Below the pieces are notes generated by a model. That model was not told where the DNA came from. It worked only from the letters and a program-made list of their open reading frames with translations, and did no database searches. Both the position numbers and the translations under genes were made by a program. This document shows positions 36,828-47,028 of a stretch of 64,000 nt of DNA, piece by piece; within the stretch, counting starts at the first letter, position 1, and the number at the start of each line of letters is the position of its first letter. This DNA comes from Streptomyces tauricus (lineage in GTDB: Bacteria > Actinomycetota > Actinomycetes > Streptomycetales > Streptomycetaceae), in NCBI RefSeq assembly GCF_014650955.1, contig NZ_BMVY01000001.1:62001-126000 (forward strand), in the 5' to 3' direction.

Positions 36828-38282
36828 TCAGACCGCCGGCGCCGGGTACGTCGGGTACTCGACCCCCGTCACATGCTGGACGACCCGGACGACCTGGCAG
36901 GAGTAGCCGAACTCGTTGTCGTACCAGAGGTAGAGGATCGCGTTGTCGCCGTCGACCTTGGTGGCTCCGGCGTCGACGATCGAGGCGTGGCGCGAGCCCA
37001 TGAAGTCGCTGGAGACCGCGTCGGGGGCGGTGGTGAAGTCGATCTGCCGCTTCAGCGGCGAGGTCAGCGACACGTTCCGCAGATAGTCGAGGACTTCCCC
37101 GCGGGTGGTCTCACGGCCGAGCCGCAGGCTGAGGATCGCGATCGACACGTCCGGCACCGGCACCCTGATCGAGCTGCCGGTGATCGGCGCGTCGAGGTCG
37201 GGCAGCGCCTTGGCCACGGCGGAGGCCGCACCGGTCTCGGTGATCACCATGTTGAGCGGCGCCGAGCGGCCACGGCGGTCGGCCTTGTGGTAGTTGTCCA
37301 GCAGGTTCTGGTCGTTGGTGAACGAGTGGACGGTCTCCACGTGCCCGCGCAGGACCCCGTACTCGTCGGCCATCGCCTTCAGCGGCGGGACGATCGCGTT
37401 CGTGGTGCAGGACGCGCAGGACAGGATCCGCTCGTCCGGCTTGATCATGTCGTGGTTGACACCGTGCACGATGTTGGGCACGTCGCCCTTGCCCGGCGCG
37501 GTCAGCACGACCTTGTCGATGCCGGGGCGCAGATGCTGCGACAGGCCCTCGCGGTCGCGCCAGATGCCGGTGTTGTCGATGAGGACGGCGTCCTTGATGC
37601 CGTACGCCGTGTAGTCGACCTCCGACGGGTCGTTCGCGTAGATCACCTTGATCGCGTTGCCGTTGGCGAAGATCAGGCTGCTCGCCTCGTCGACGGTGAT
37701 CGTGCCCTGGAACTGGCCGTGGATCGAGTCGCGGCGCAGCAGCGAGGCACGCTTGACGAGATCGTCGGCGGCCCGCTCACCGCCCCGGCGGACGACGACG
37801 GCCCGCAGACGCAGACCGTTCCCCGAGCCGGCCTTCTCGATGAGGAGCCGGGCGACCAGGCGGCCGATGCGGCCGAAGCCGTACAGGACGACATCGCGTC
37901 CCTCGCGGCTCTCGATCTTGTTGGCGCCGGTGGCCCCGGCGACGGCCTCGGCGGTGAAGGCCTCGACCGTGAGGCCGCGGTCGTCGTCGCGGTGCGTGGC
38001 GGCGAGCATCCCGATGTCGATCTGGGCGGGGCCGAGGTCGAGCGTGGTCAGTGCCCGCAGATAGGGCAGTGTCTCGGTGACCGACAGTTCCACTCCGGCG
38101 ATCTGCCGGGCGAACCGGTGGGTCTTGAGGATGCTGACCACCGACTTGTTCACCAAGGAGCGGCTGTGCAGCAGGACGGTGACGTCCCGCTCGCGGTGCA
38201 GCTTCCCGATGATCGGGATCATCGATTCCGCGATCTCCTCGCGGTGCTTCCAGTTGGTGAACGAGTCGTCATTGACAGTCAC
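36828..38282 (-). CDS. gap: long-form glyceraldehyde-3-phosphate dehydrogenase
   Basis: The 484-residue NAD(P)-dependent enzyme has the Rossmann motif LYGFGRIGRLVARLL near residue 130 and the catalytic SCASCTTNA with Cys292. VHSFTNDQNLLDN stands where GapA has HAYT; the end is LWYDNEFGYSCQVV. The 120-residue N-terminal extension (MIPIIGKLHRERDVTVLLHS, LTTLDLGPAQIDIGML) makes it much longer than the ~335-residue GapA and matches the long GAPDH class found alongside GapA in many actinobacteria. Its physiological direction is unknown. The GTG at 38282 has only a weak GAAAGA upstream. It is monocistronic, bounded by hairpins on both sides. Confidence 0.88.
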   Translation of the reverse strand: MTVNDDSFTNWKHREEIAESMIPIIGKLHRERDVTVLLHSRSLVNKSVVSILKTHRFARQIAGVELSVTETLPYLRALTTLDLGPAQIDIGMLAATHRDDDRGLTVEAFTAEAVAGATGANKIESREGRDVVLYGFGRIGRLVARLLIEKAGSGNGLRLRAVVVRRGGERAADDLVKRASLLRRDSIHGQFQGTITVDEASSLIFANGNAIKVIYANDPSEVDYTAYGIKDAVLIDNTGIWRDREGLSQHLRPGIDKVVLTAPGKGDVPNIVHGVNHDMIKPDERILSCASCTTNAIVPPLKAMADEYGVLRGHVETVHSFTNDQNLLDNYHKADRRGRSAPLNMVITETGAASAVAKALPDLDAPITGSSIRVPVPDVSIAILSLRLGRETTRGEVLDYLRNVSLTSPLKRQIDFTTAPDAVSSDFMGSRHASIVDAGATKVDGDNAILYLWYDNEFGYSCQVVRVVQHVTGVEYPTYPAPAV

Positions 38283-38361
38283 AGGTTTATCTTTCGAGCT
38301 AGGCGGTGCTCATATGATAAACCGTCGATGATCTCGCCCCGCACGGGGTCCGCCCACATGC

Positions 38362-38390
38362 CTGTGGCCCGCCCGGTGGGCGGGCCACAG
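38362..38390. terminator. hairpin terminator after the beta-helix gene
   Basis: A perfect 13-base stem (38362-38374 with 38378-38390) with a three-base loop lies 65 bases beyond the stop of the leftward beta-helix gene and before the GAPDH start. Confidence 0.85.
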
Positions 38391-38455
38391 ACACCTTTCA
38401 ACCGCTCAGCGGCCCGTTGGCGGCCTGTTGCGGGAAGCCGACTGCGGGAAGCCGG

Positions 38456-41023
<2,568 letters not shown>

Positions 41024-41477
41024 ACGTTGACTCCGTGCGGGTGTGGAGGGTGCGGGACGGACGGGAGGAACCCGATACCGGTGCGGTGACGCTTAGTTCA
41101 GGTGTTGATTTAAGTAATGAATCAACTACTCGGCAACCCGTCGGACACGACTTCTTTGCGGCGCTGTTCGCGGGCCGTGCGTCCAGGGAGAGGTCTTCGG
41201 CCGGGCGGGGCGCCCGCGTCAGGACATGAAAACTGTCCGGGAACGCCACCGGCCGCCGACGTGCGGCCGGTGGCCGGGGGCGGAGCGGTGGAGGCCCGTG
41301 GTCAGGCGGTTCGCGTCGCTGCCGGGCAGCGGAGGGCGTGACGCCGAACGGCCATTAGCACGTGCAGACGAGTCTCGAAAACCGGAACCGTGGCGATCAC
41401 CGGGGCGGTACCTTGGCGCTGCCGCCACGCGATCATGCGCGTCGGCCCGGAGAGTAGTTCGACCTGCAAGGAGAGCC
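41024..41477. other. intergenic region upstream of the beta-helix gene
   Basis: The left end holds the leader and probable promoter of the leftward beta-helix gene, including an A/T-rich inverted repeat at 41104-41126. From about 41150 to 41477 the sequence is G/C-rich; I see no gene or strong signal there apart from the ribosome site of the small frame that begins at 41478. Confidence 0.55.
41104..41126. promoter_or_regulatory. A/T-rich inverted repeat, probable operator of the beta-helix gene
   Basis: GTTGATT, nine bases, AATCAAC: perfect seven-base arms in a strikingly A/T-rich patch about 80 bases before the beta-helix start codon, where the promoter should be. No regulator gene is adjacent, so the binding protein is unknown. 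Confidence 0.5.
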
Positions 41478-41561
41478 GTGCTTCACAAGTTCTACGTCGT
41501 TGCCCTCCCCCTCGCGCTCGCCGCCCACACGGCGCCGGTGGTGCTCCGCTGGATGTGGTGA
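41478..41561 (+). CDS. possible 27-residue hydrophobic small protein
   Basis: A GTG start six bases after GGAGAG opens a 27-codon frame. It encodes a short hydrophobic peptide with a basic N-terminus (MLHKFYVVALPLALAAH...) and a Trp-rich end (LRWMW), compatible with one membrane span. It stands alone, converging on the SARP regulator gene (stop at 41643). Only the ribosome site, hydrophobicity and clean stop support it; it may be spurious. Confidence 0.35.
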   Translation: MLHKFYVVALPLALAAHTAPVVLRWMW

Positions 41562-41642
41562 TCCCACCGCGGACCGTCGGCGACGGAGGCCGAGACCGGC
41601 CGGGGTCGACGGAGTGACAGGTGCCGGCTCCTGGGCGACCGC

Positions 41643-44600
41643 TCAGGAGCCGGTCGACCTGCGGCTGTTGAGGAATCGGAGCAGTTCCGCGGCCTCCGCC
41701 TCCGCGCCGAGGGCGCGGTACAGGGCGACGGCCTGTTCGCTGTGGTCGACCGTCCGGTCGGTGGCGCGAGGGGACAGGGACGCGATCCGCGCGAGTCCCG
41801 CGAGCGCGTGGGCGGAGCCCATGGGGAACTCGATGCGCTCAGCCACCTCAAGTGCCTGTTCATAGCCCTTGGCCGCGGTGTCGAGCCGTCCCGACTCGCG
41901 CTGGACGTCCGCCGCGGCGATCAACGCCCGCATGCGCTCGTACGGGTTGTCGATACGGGTGGCCACCTGCTCCGCCATCGTGAGATGCAGCAGCGCCTCG
42001 CCCCGGCGCCCCGACCGGGCATAGGCCGTCCCCATGCTGATCAGCACGTCGGCCTCGCCGAGGGCGTCGCCGCTGAATCGATGGGCCGCGAGCGCCTTCT
42101 TGAAGAAGCCGAGTGCCTGGTCCGTCTCGCCGACGGCCTGGTGCACCGCGCCGAGGTTGGTGTCGAGAATCGCCAGATCGACACGGCCGCCGTGCTGCCG
42201 CATCAGGACGCGCGACCTTTCGTAGCATTTCTGCGCATCGGCGTACTGCCCCTGGAGGAAGGCCAGTTCGCCGCGATTATTGAGGGCCTGGGCCAGCCCG
42301 TACGGGTCGGGCAGCTCCTCGTAGATGGCCTCCATGCCCTGGACCTTCCGCAGGGCCTCGTCGTAGTGCCCCGCGTAATACAGGACGATTCCCTGGACGT
42401 TGAGGCATTCGGCCTCGCCGTGCCGGTCACCCACCTCGCGGTACAGCGTCAGCGCCTGTTCCAGGACGCCCAGCGACGTGTCGCCGTGACCCGCCGCGAG
42501 ATGGGCGCGGCCCGACTGGAAGAGGGCGTCGGCGCGGCCCTCCACCTGATGCAGGGCCTCGTGGATCGACAGGGCCTCGGTCGCACAGCGCAGGGCCGCA
42601 CCATGGTTCCGCTGCGCCAGCAGGTCCGCGTGGTCGGTGAGGGTCCGGGCCAGCGCGGCACGATCGTCGGACGCGCGCAGGACCGGTACGGCCGCGTCGA
42701 AGAGTTCGGCCTCGATGTCCCACGCGCCCCACAGCTTGAGGGACCTGGCCAGCACGTGCGGGAACAGGGCCGCGTACTGAGGGTGCCCGGCGGCGGCCGT
42801 GCGCGCGACCGCGACGAGATTGGCGCGCTCCACGGTCAGCCACACCGACGCCCCGTCCGCGTCCGTGAACTCCGCCGCGGGGAGTGACCGGTCCTGTGCG
42901 GGGAGGTCCAGGTCGAGCACCCGGCGATGGGGGTGACAGAGCCGGTCGGCCTGGTACGCGGTGGTGAGGTGGTGGGCGATGAGACGGCCGACCGCGGCAC
43001 GCCGGACCGCTTCCGGGTCCGTGCGCAGACATACCTGCGAGGCGTAGGCCCGGGTCAGATCGTGCAGCCGGTAACGGCCACGGACCGGCTCCTCCAGGAG
43101 GTTGGCGTCGATGAGTTCCTCGACGCATGGCTCCAGTGCCTCGGGTTCGCGTCCGAGATCCGCTCCGGCCAGCGCCGCGGCCGCCAGGAGGGTGATGTCG
43201 GAGCCCGGGTGCAGCGCGAGGCGCCGGAACAACTCCCGTGTGGGGGCGCTGAGTTCCGTGTACGAGAACCGGAACACCGCGCTGATCACCGCGTCGAACT
43301 CCTGGAGCGGACTCGTCGCATGGGCCAGCCGGTCGAGCAGATGCGGCAGGTCCCAGGAGTCCCGGTGCCGGAAGCGGCTCGCGAGGACCTGCACGGCCAG
43401 CGGATGACAGGCGCAGGCCTCCACGATCCGCCGCAGGCACTCCGGTTCACCGGCCACCCTCGACGCACCGACGATCCGGGTGAAGAGGGCCGCGGCCTCC
43501 TCCCGGGACAGGGTGTCCACGAACAGGTGGGCGGCGCCGTCCAGACCGACCAACCGGCTCCGTGTGGTCACGAGGACCCGGCAGGTGGGGGAGCCGGGCA
43601 GCAGAGGGCCGACCTGAGCGGCGTCCCGCACGTTGTCCAGGACCACGAGCACCCGGCGCCCTGCGGTCCACTCGCGCCACCTGGTCGCCCGCTCGTCCAG
43701 CGTCGCGGGCAGTTCACCGGACCGGCCGGTGGCGTGCAGCAGACCGGCCAGGGCGTCCGCCGGATCGAGCGGCCGCTGTCCGCTGTGGCCCCGCATGTCC
43801 ACATAGAACTGGGAGTCCGGATACGCCGAGGACAACTGGTGCGCCGCATGGACCGCCAGGGCCGTCTTGCCGATACCGGGCATTCCGTGGATCACGGTCA
43901 CCGGCAGAGCGGTCACCGACAGAGCTGTCGCCGTGCGCCTCCCGGCCATCGAATCGGCGAGCAGGATGCGCAGTTCACCAGCCCGCCCGGTGAAGTCAGG
44001 GATGTCCCGCGGCAGACAGTTGCGGGGCTGTGCCCGCGGGGCCGGATCGGGAGGACCTGGCTCCGTCCGCAGGAGGTCCCGGTCCTGTTCGAGCATGCGC
44101 AGGTGCAGCTGCCGCAGTTCCGCGGTCGGCTCGATGCCCTGGCTCTCGTGTAATCGCGCGCGGGTGTTCCGGTAGACGGCGAGCGCCTCGTCGTGACGTC
44201 CGGAGCGGTACAGGGCCAGCATCAGGGAACCGATCACCTGCTGGGCGAAGGGACTCTGGGAGGCGAGTTCCCGCAGCTCGCCCACGAGGTCCGCGTGACG
44301 GCCCAACTCCAGTTCCAGGCCGATCCGTTCCTCCCGGACCCGGCGGTGGTCCTCGATGAGCCGAGCACGTGCGGACTGCGCCCAGGAACTCTCGCTGAAC
44401 TCGGTCAGGGGTTCACTGCGCCACAGCGCCTCGGCGGTCCGCAACAGCCCTATGGCCAGCGGTCGTTCACCTCGCGCCGCCGCGGCCAGCGCGTCCGAGC
44501 GCAGCCGCCGGAAGCGCAGCAGGTCGATGTCCTCCGGATCGGCGCGCAGTTGGTACAGCCGTGGGGAAGGCCGTTCCACGCCGACCCTGTCCTCGCCGAC

Positions 44601-44831
44601 CGCCCGGCGCAGCCGCCCCCTGAGCCGCGAGATGTAACTCTGCAGCGTGTCCAGGGCCGTCAGGGGTGGTTCGCCGTCCCAGACCCGGTCCATCAGCGTG
44701 TTCGCCGACACCGGTTCACCACGGGCGTGGATCAGGGCGGCCAGCACTCTGCGTTCCTTCACGGAGCCGAGTTCGTGCTGTCGCTGGTCGTGCCAGAGTT
44801 CCAGAGGTCCCAGAGCAAGAAGTTCCACCAT
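41643..44831 (-). CDS. AfsR/SARP-family transcriptional regulator with NB-ARC and TPR domains
   Basis: The 1062-residue regulator has an OmpR-like DNA-binding domain (residues 1-95: LLALGPLELW, RRVLAALIHARGEPVS, TLQSYISRLRGRLRRAVG) and a BTAD domain (about 100-245). The NB-ARC ATPase has P-loop GMPGIGKTAL (Lys322) and RVLVVLDNVRDAAQVGPLLP. A long C-terminal run of TPR repeats follows (EALRKVQGMEAIYEELPD, ECLNVQGIVLYYAGHYDEAL). AfsR-type proteins activate secondary-metabolite or developmental genes. The start at 44831 matches the family; the frame stays open upstream through a Tyr-Gly-Pro-rich repeat, so a longer form is possible. It is divergent from two unknown genes, its likely targets. Confidence 0.88.
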   Translation of the reverse strand: MVELLALGPLELWHDQRQHELGSVKERRVLAALIHARGEPVSANTLMDRVWDGEPPLTALDTLQSYISRLRGRLRRAVGEDRVGVERPSPRLYQLRADPEDIDLLRFRRLRSDALAAAARGERPLAIGLLRTAEALWRSEPLTEFSESSWAQSARARLIEDHRRVREERIGLELELGRHADLVGELRELASQSPFAQQVIGSLMLALYRSGRHDEALAVYRNTRARLHESQGIEPTAELRQLHLRMLEQDRDLLRTEPGPPDPAPRAQPRNCLPRDIPDFTGRAGELRILLADSMAGRRTATALSVTALPVTVIHGMPGIGKTALAVHAAHQLSSAYPDSQFYVDMRGHSGQRPLDPADALAGLLHATGRSGELPATLDERATRWREWTAGRRVLVVLDNVRDAAQVGPLLPGSPTCRVLVTTRSRLVGLDGAAHLFVDTLSREEAAALFTRIVGASRVAGEPECLRRIVEACACHPLAVQVLASRFRHRDSWDLPHLLDRLAHATSPLQEFDAVISAVFRFSYTELSAPTRELFRRLALHPGSDITLLAAAALAGADLGREPEALEPCVEELIDANLLEEPVRGRYRLHDLTRAYASQVCLRTDPEAVRRAAVGRLIAHHLTTAYQADRLCHPHRRVLDLDLPAQDRSLPAAEFTDADGASVWLTVERANLVAVARTAAAGHPQYAALFPHVLARSLKLWGAWDIEAELFDAAVPVLRASDDRAALARTLTDHADLLAQRNHGAALRCATEALSIHEALHQVEGRADALFQSGRAHLAAGHGDTSLGVLEQALTLYREVGDRHGEAECLNVQGIVLYYAGHYDEALRKVQGMEAIYEELPDPYGLAQALNNRGELAFLQGQYADAQKCYERSRVLMRQHGGRVDLAILDTNLGAVHQAVGETDQALGFFKKALAAHRFSGDALGEADVLISMGTAYARSGRRGEALLHLTMAEQVATRIDNPYERMRALIAAADVQRESGRLDTAAKGYEQALEVAERIEFPMGSAHALAGLARIASLSPRATDRTVDHSEQAVALYRALGAEAEAAELLRFLNSRRSTGS

Positions 44832-45166
44832 GCCCCCCGACGGGTGCGCTTCTTCCCACGGCCTTCGCTGATGCCTGTAAGCCTGCCCGTACGTCTCTTC
44901 GTACGGCTGTCCGTACGGCAGCCCGTACGTCTGTCCGTACGGGTGTGTGAGCCATACCACTGTTCTACGGCTGTGCCATGGAGTCAGGGGTGGGCACGCA
45001 GGCGCACCGAAGCGTGCCGGGCGCACGGAGGAGGGCTCCGTCGCCGTGCCACAGGAGTGCAGGATTCCTGCAAGCCCTCCGTCCAGCCCCGCGGGCATCC
45101 CTCTGCCATCGGCCGCGAAACTGCGCGGTCGCGAAGCGACGCAGGAAGAACCGGGGGATTTCAACG
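44832..45166. other. 335-bp divergent control region between the SARP gene and an unknown gene pair
   Basis: The left third holds the CGTACG array (listed separately). The rest is G/C-rich with no clear -10/-35 boxes. A GAAGAACC-GGGGG stretch lies shortly before the ATG at 45167 and may be its ribosome site. I see no RNA gene here. Confidence 0.5.
44888..44941. promoter_or_regulatory. five CGTACG palindromes spaced exactly 12 bp apart
   Basis: CGTACG occurs at 44888, 44900, 44912, 44924 and 44936, each start exactly 12 bases after the last, with partly conserved bases between (CTGTC-type). It lies 57-110 bases upstream of the SARP start codon. Regular direct repeats are typical of SARP binding sites, although those usually have an 11-base step. 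It could instead be coding repeat if the SARP protein starts further upstream. Confidence 0.6.
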
Positions 45167-46423
45167 ATGAGCGTGACAGTGCCGGAGCCGCAGTGGCGGC
45201 ATGTGCCGGTGCGGCTGGATGTCGAGCGCTGGGCCACCCGCCGGACCCGCAGGCGGGTCCTGGTCGTGGTGCACACCGTGATCGCGGGCCAGCGCCTGCT
45301 CGACGCGATACGCCTGCTGGAAGGCGAGAGCCGGGTGCAGACGTTCTTCACCCAGGCACCCGACGTGTTCAGCAACGGGGTCAGTGAGTTCCTTGAACGG
45401 CTGGGAGGTCTCGTACTTCCCTGGAGCCAGGCGGTGCAGACAGGTTTCGACCTCGCTCTGGCCGCCGGCCACGGCAGCTTGCACGAACTGCACGCACCCG
45501 TGGTCGTCCTTCCCCACGGGGCCGGACACAACAAGGTCATCCACGTCGGGCAGCGCGGCAGGCCGGTGACGCAGCGCGGTGCCTACGGCTTCAGCAGGCA
45601 GAGGCTGGTACGGGACGGAGCCGTGGTGCCCGAGGCCATCGTGCTGGCCCACCACGAGGAACTGGCCAGGCTCGGCCGCGAATGCCCCGAGGCGCTGGCG
45701 GTCGCCGAAGTGGTGGGCGACCCGTGCTTCGACAGGATCGCCGCGAGTCTGGCCTCACGGGCCCTGTACCGGGAGGCCCTCGGGGTCGGGACACGGCAGC
45801 AACTGGTCCTCGCCTGCTCCACCTGGGGGCCCGACTCCCTGCTGGGGGAGGGGTGGGGCACCCTGGAGCGCCTGGTCACCGAACTTCCCGGGGACGAGTA
45901 CCGGATCGCCGCACTTCTGCATCCGCATGTCTGGAACGCGCACGGCGACTGGCAGGTCCGTACATGGCTCGCCCATCTCGTGCGCTCCGGCCTGATCCTG
46001 GTCAGCCCGTACGAGGACTGGGCCGGAACGGTCGTCGCCGCCGACCACATCGTGGGCGATCACGGCTCGGTGACGCTCTACGGCGCGATGACCGGCGCGC
46101 CGCTGCTGATGGCGGGCCGCCCCGACGCACCCGTCGATCCGGGTTCACCGATGGCCGAGCTGATGTCGTTCGCCCCGCGGCTGCAGGGCGACCGTCCGGT
46201 GCGTCCGCAACTGAAACGGGGTTCCGCGTTCCGCGGTGCGCGGCGCTACGAGCGGGTCGCGGCCAGGATCACCTCCGAACCCGGCCGGTTCGCCCGCAGG
46301 ATGCGTGCGCTGCTCTACCGCAAGCTCCATCTGCGGGCGCCGGCGGCCAGGACCACCACGGAACCGGCCCGACTTCCGCTGCCGGTGCGCTACGACGGAC
46401 CGGGCAGCGTGGTGCCCCGATGA
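45167..46423 (+). CDS. unknown protein, possibly GT-B-fold glycosyltransferase-like
   Basis: I do not recognise this 418-residue protein with certainty. RRVLVVVHTVIAGQRLLDAI at the start, VVVLPHGAGHNKVIH in the middle, and AADHIVGDHGSVTLYGAMTG near the end give two Rossmann-like halves. The last segment resembles the donor-binding loop of GT-B enzymes such as CDP-glycerol transferases (DHGS followed by Gly-Ala-Pro-rich sequence). No membrane helix or signal is seen. It is coupled by ATGA to the small downstream gene and divergent from the SARP regulator. The ATG at 45167 fits the conserved start better than earlier in-frame codons, which encode Arg/Pro-rich junk. Confidence 0.6.
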   Translation: MSVTVPEPQWRHVPVRLDVERWATRRTRRRVLVVVHTVIAGQRLLDAIRLLEGESRVQTFFTQAPDVFSNGVSEFLERLGGLVLPWSQAVQTGFDLALAAGHGSLHELHAPVVVLPHGAGHNKVIHVGQRGRPVTQRGAYGFSRQRLVRDGAVVPEAIVLAHHEELARLGRECPEALAVAEVVGDPCFDRIAASLASRALYREALGVGTRQQLVLACSTWGPDSLLGEGWGTLERLVTELPGDEYRIAALLHPHVWNAHGDWQVRTWLAHLVRSGLILVSPYEDWAGTVVAADHIVGDHGSVTLYGAMTGAPLLMAGRPDAPVDPGSPMAELMSFAPRLQGDRPVRPQLKRGSAFRGARRYERVAARITSEPGRFARRMRALLYRKLHLRAPAARTTTEPARLPLPVRYDGPGSVVPR

Positions 46424-47028
46424 CTGTCCTCGCCGTGCTGTCCCGGACGGCCGTGTCCGTGGCCCCGTACGACCGGCCTTCGTACGACGAGGCTGCATAC
46501 GACCGGCCTACGTATGACCGAACGCCTCATGGCCGGGCTCCGTACGACGACGGTTCGGTGGTCCGGGTCCGGACCGTGTTGCTGATCCCGGATTCCGGGA
46601 CGCTCTTCGTCGACGAGCACGTCAGGGTCCGGGCCTGCGCGCGGAACCGGTGGCCGGCGCTGGGCGATGTGCTGGTCGAGCGCGGTGAGGGGGCGTGGCA
46701 GGCCGTCCGGCTTGCCCTGTCCTGTCCGGGGGCGCTGGTCGTGGCCGTGCATCACGGCCCACGTTGCTGGATGCGGCTGGGCCCTGACGGCCGGATGCTC
46801 GTGCTCGAAGCGGGCGGTCCGGGACGGCCGGAGGGGTTCTGGGAGACCGTCGCCTCGCTGGCCCATTCCTGGCTCGTGGCCGGGTTGTCAGCGTCGGGCA
46901 CCGACTCCGCGGCCGGCCACCTCCCGCGTGCTCACCTCTCGTCGGGCGGCTCGTCCTGCTCCAGCCGCCGGAGCCGGCACCGGGCCGCCTCGGCCTCGTC
47001 GGACCCGGACCGGCCCACGGAGGAATAG
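46420..47028 (+). CDS. unknown small protein with YDRPx repeat, coupled to the GT-like gene
   Basis: The 202-residue protein begins with a short hydrophobic start and then four 5-residue units (YDRPS, YDEAA, YDRPT, YDRTP) coded by an exact 15-base period at 46468-46527. A compact middle domain follows (VLLIPDSGTLFVDEHVRVRA, GALVVAVHHGPRCWMRLGPD). No family is recognised. The ATGA overlap says it works with the GT-like protein. The last 97 bases overlap, on the opposite strand, the 3' end of the NB-ARC gene, and the corresponding Ser/Arg-rich tail looks like a late extension. Confidence 0.6.
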   Translation: MTVLAVLSRTAVSVAPYDRPSYDEAAYDRPTYDRTPHGRAPYDDGSVVRVRTVLLIPDSGTLFVDEHVRVRACARNRWPALGDVLVERGEGAWQAVRLALSCPGALVVAVHHGPRCWMRLGPDGRMLVLEAGGPGRPEGFWETVASLAHSWLVAGLSASGTDSAAGHLPRAHLSSGGSSCSSRRSRHRAASASSDPDRPTEE

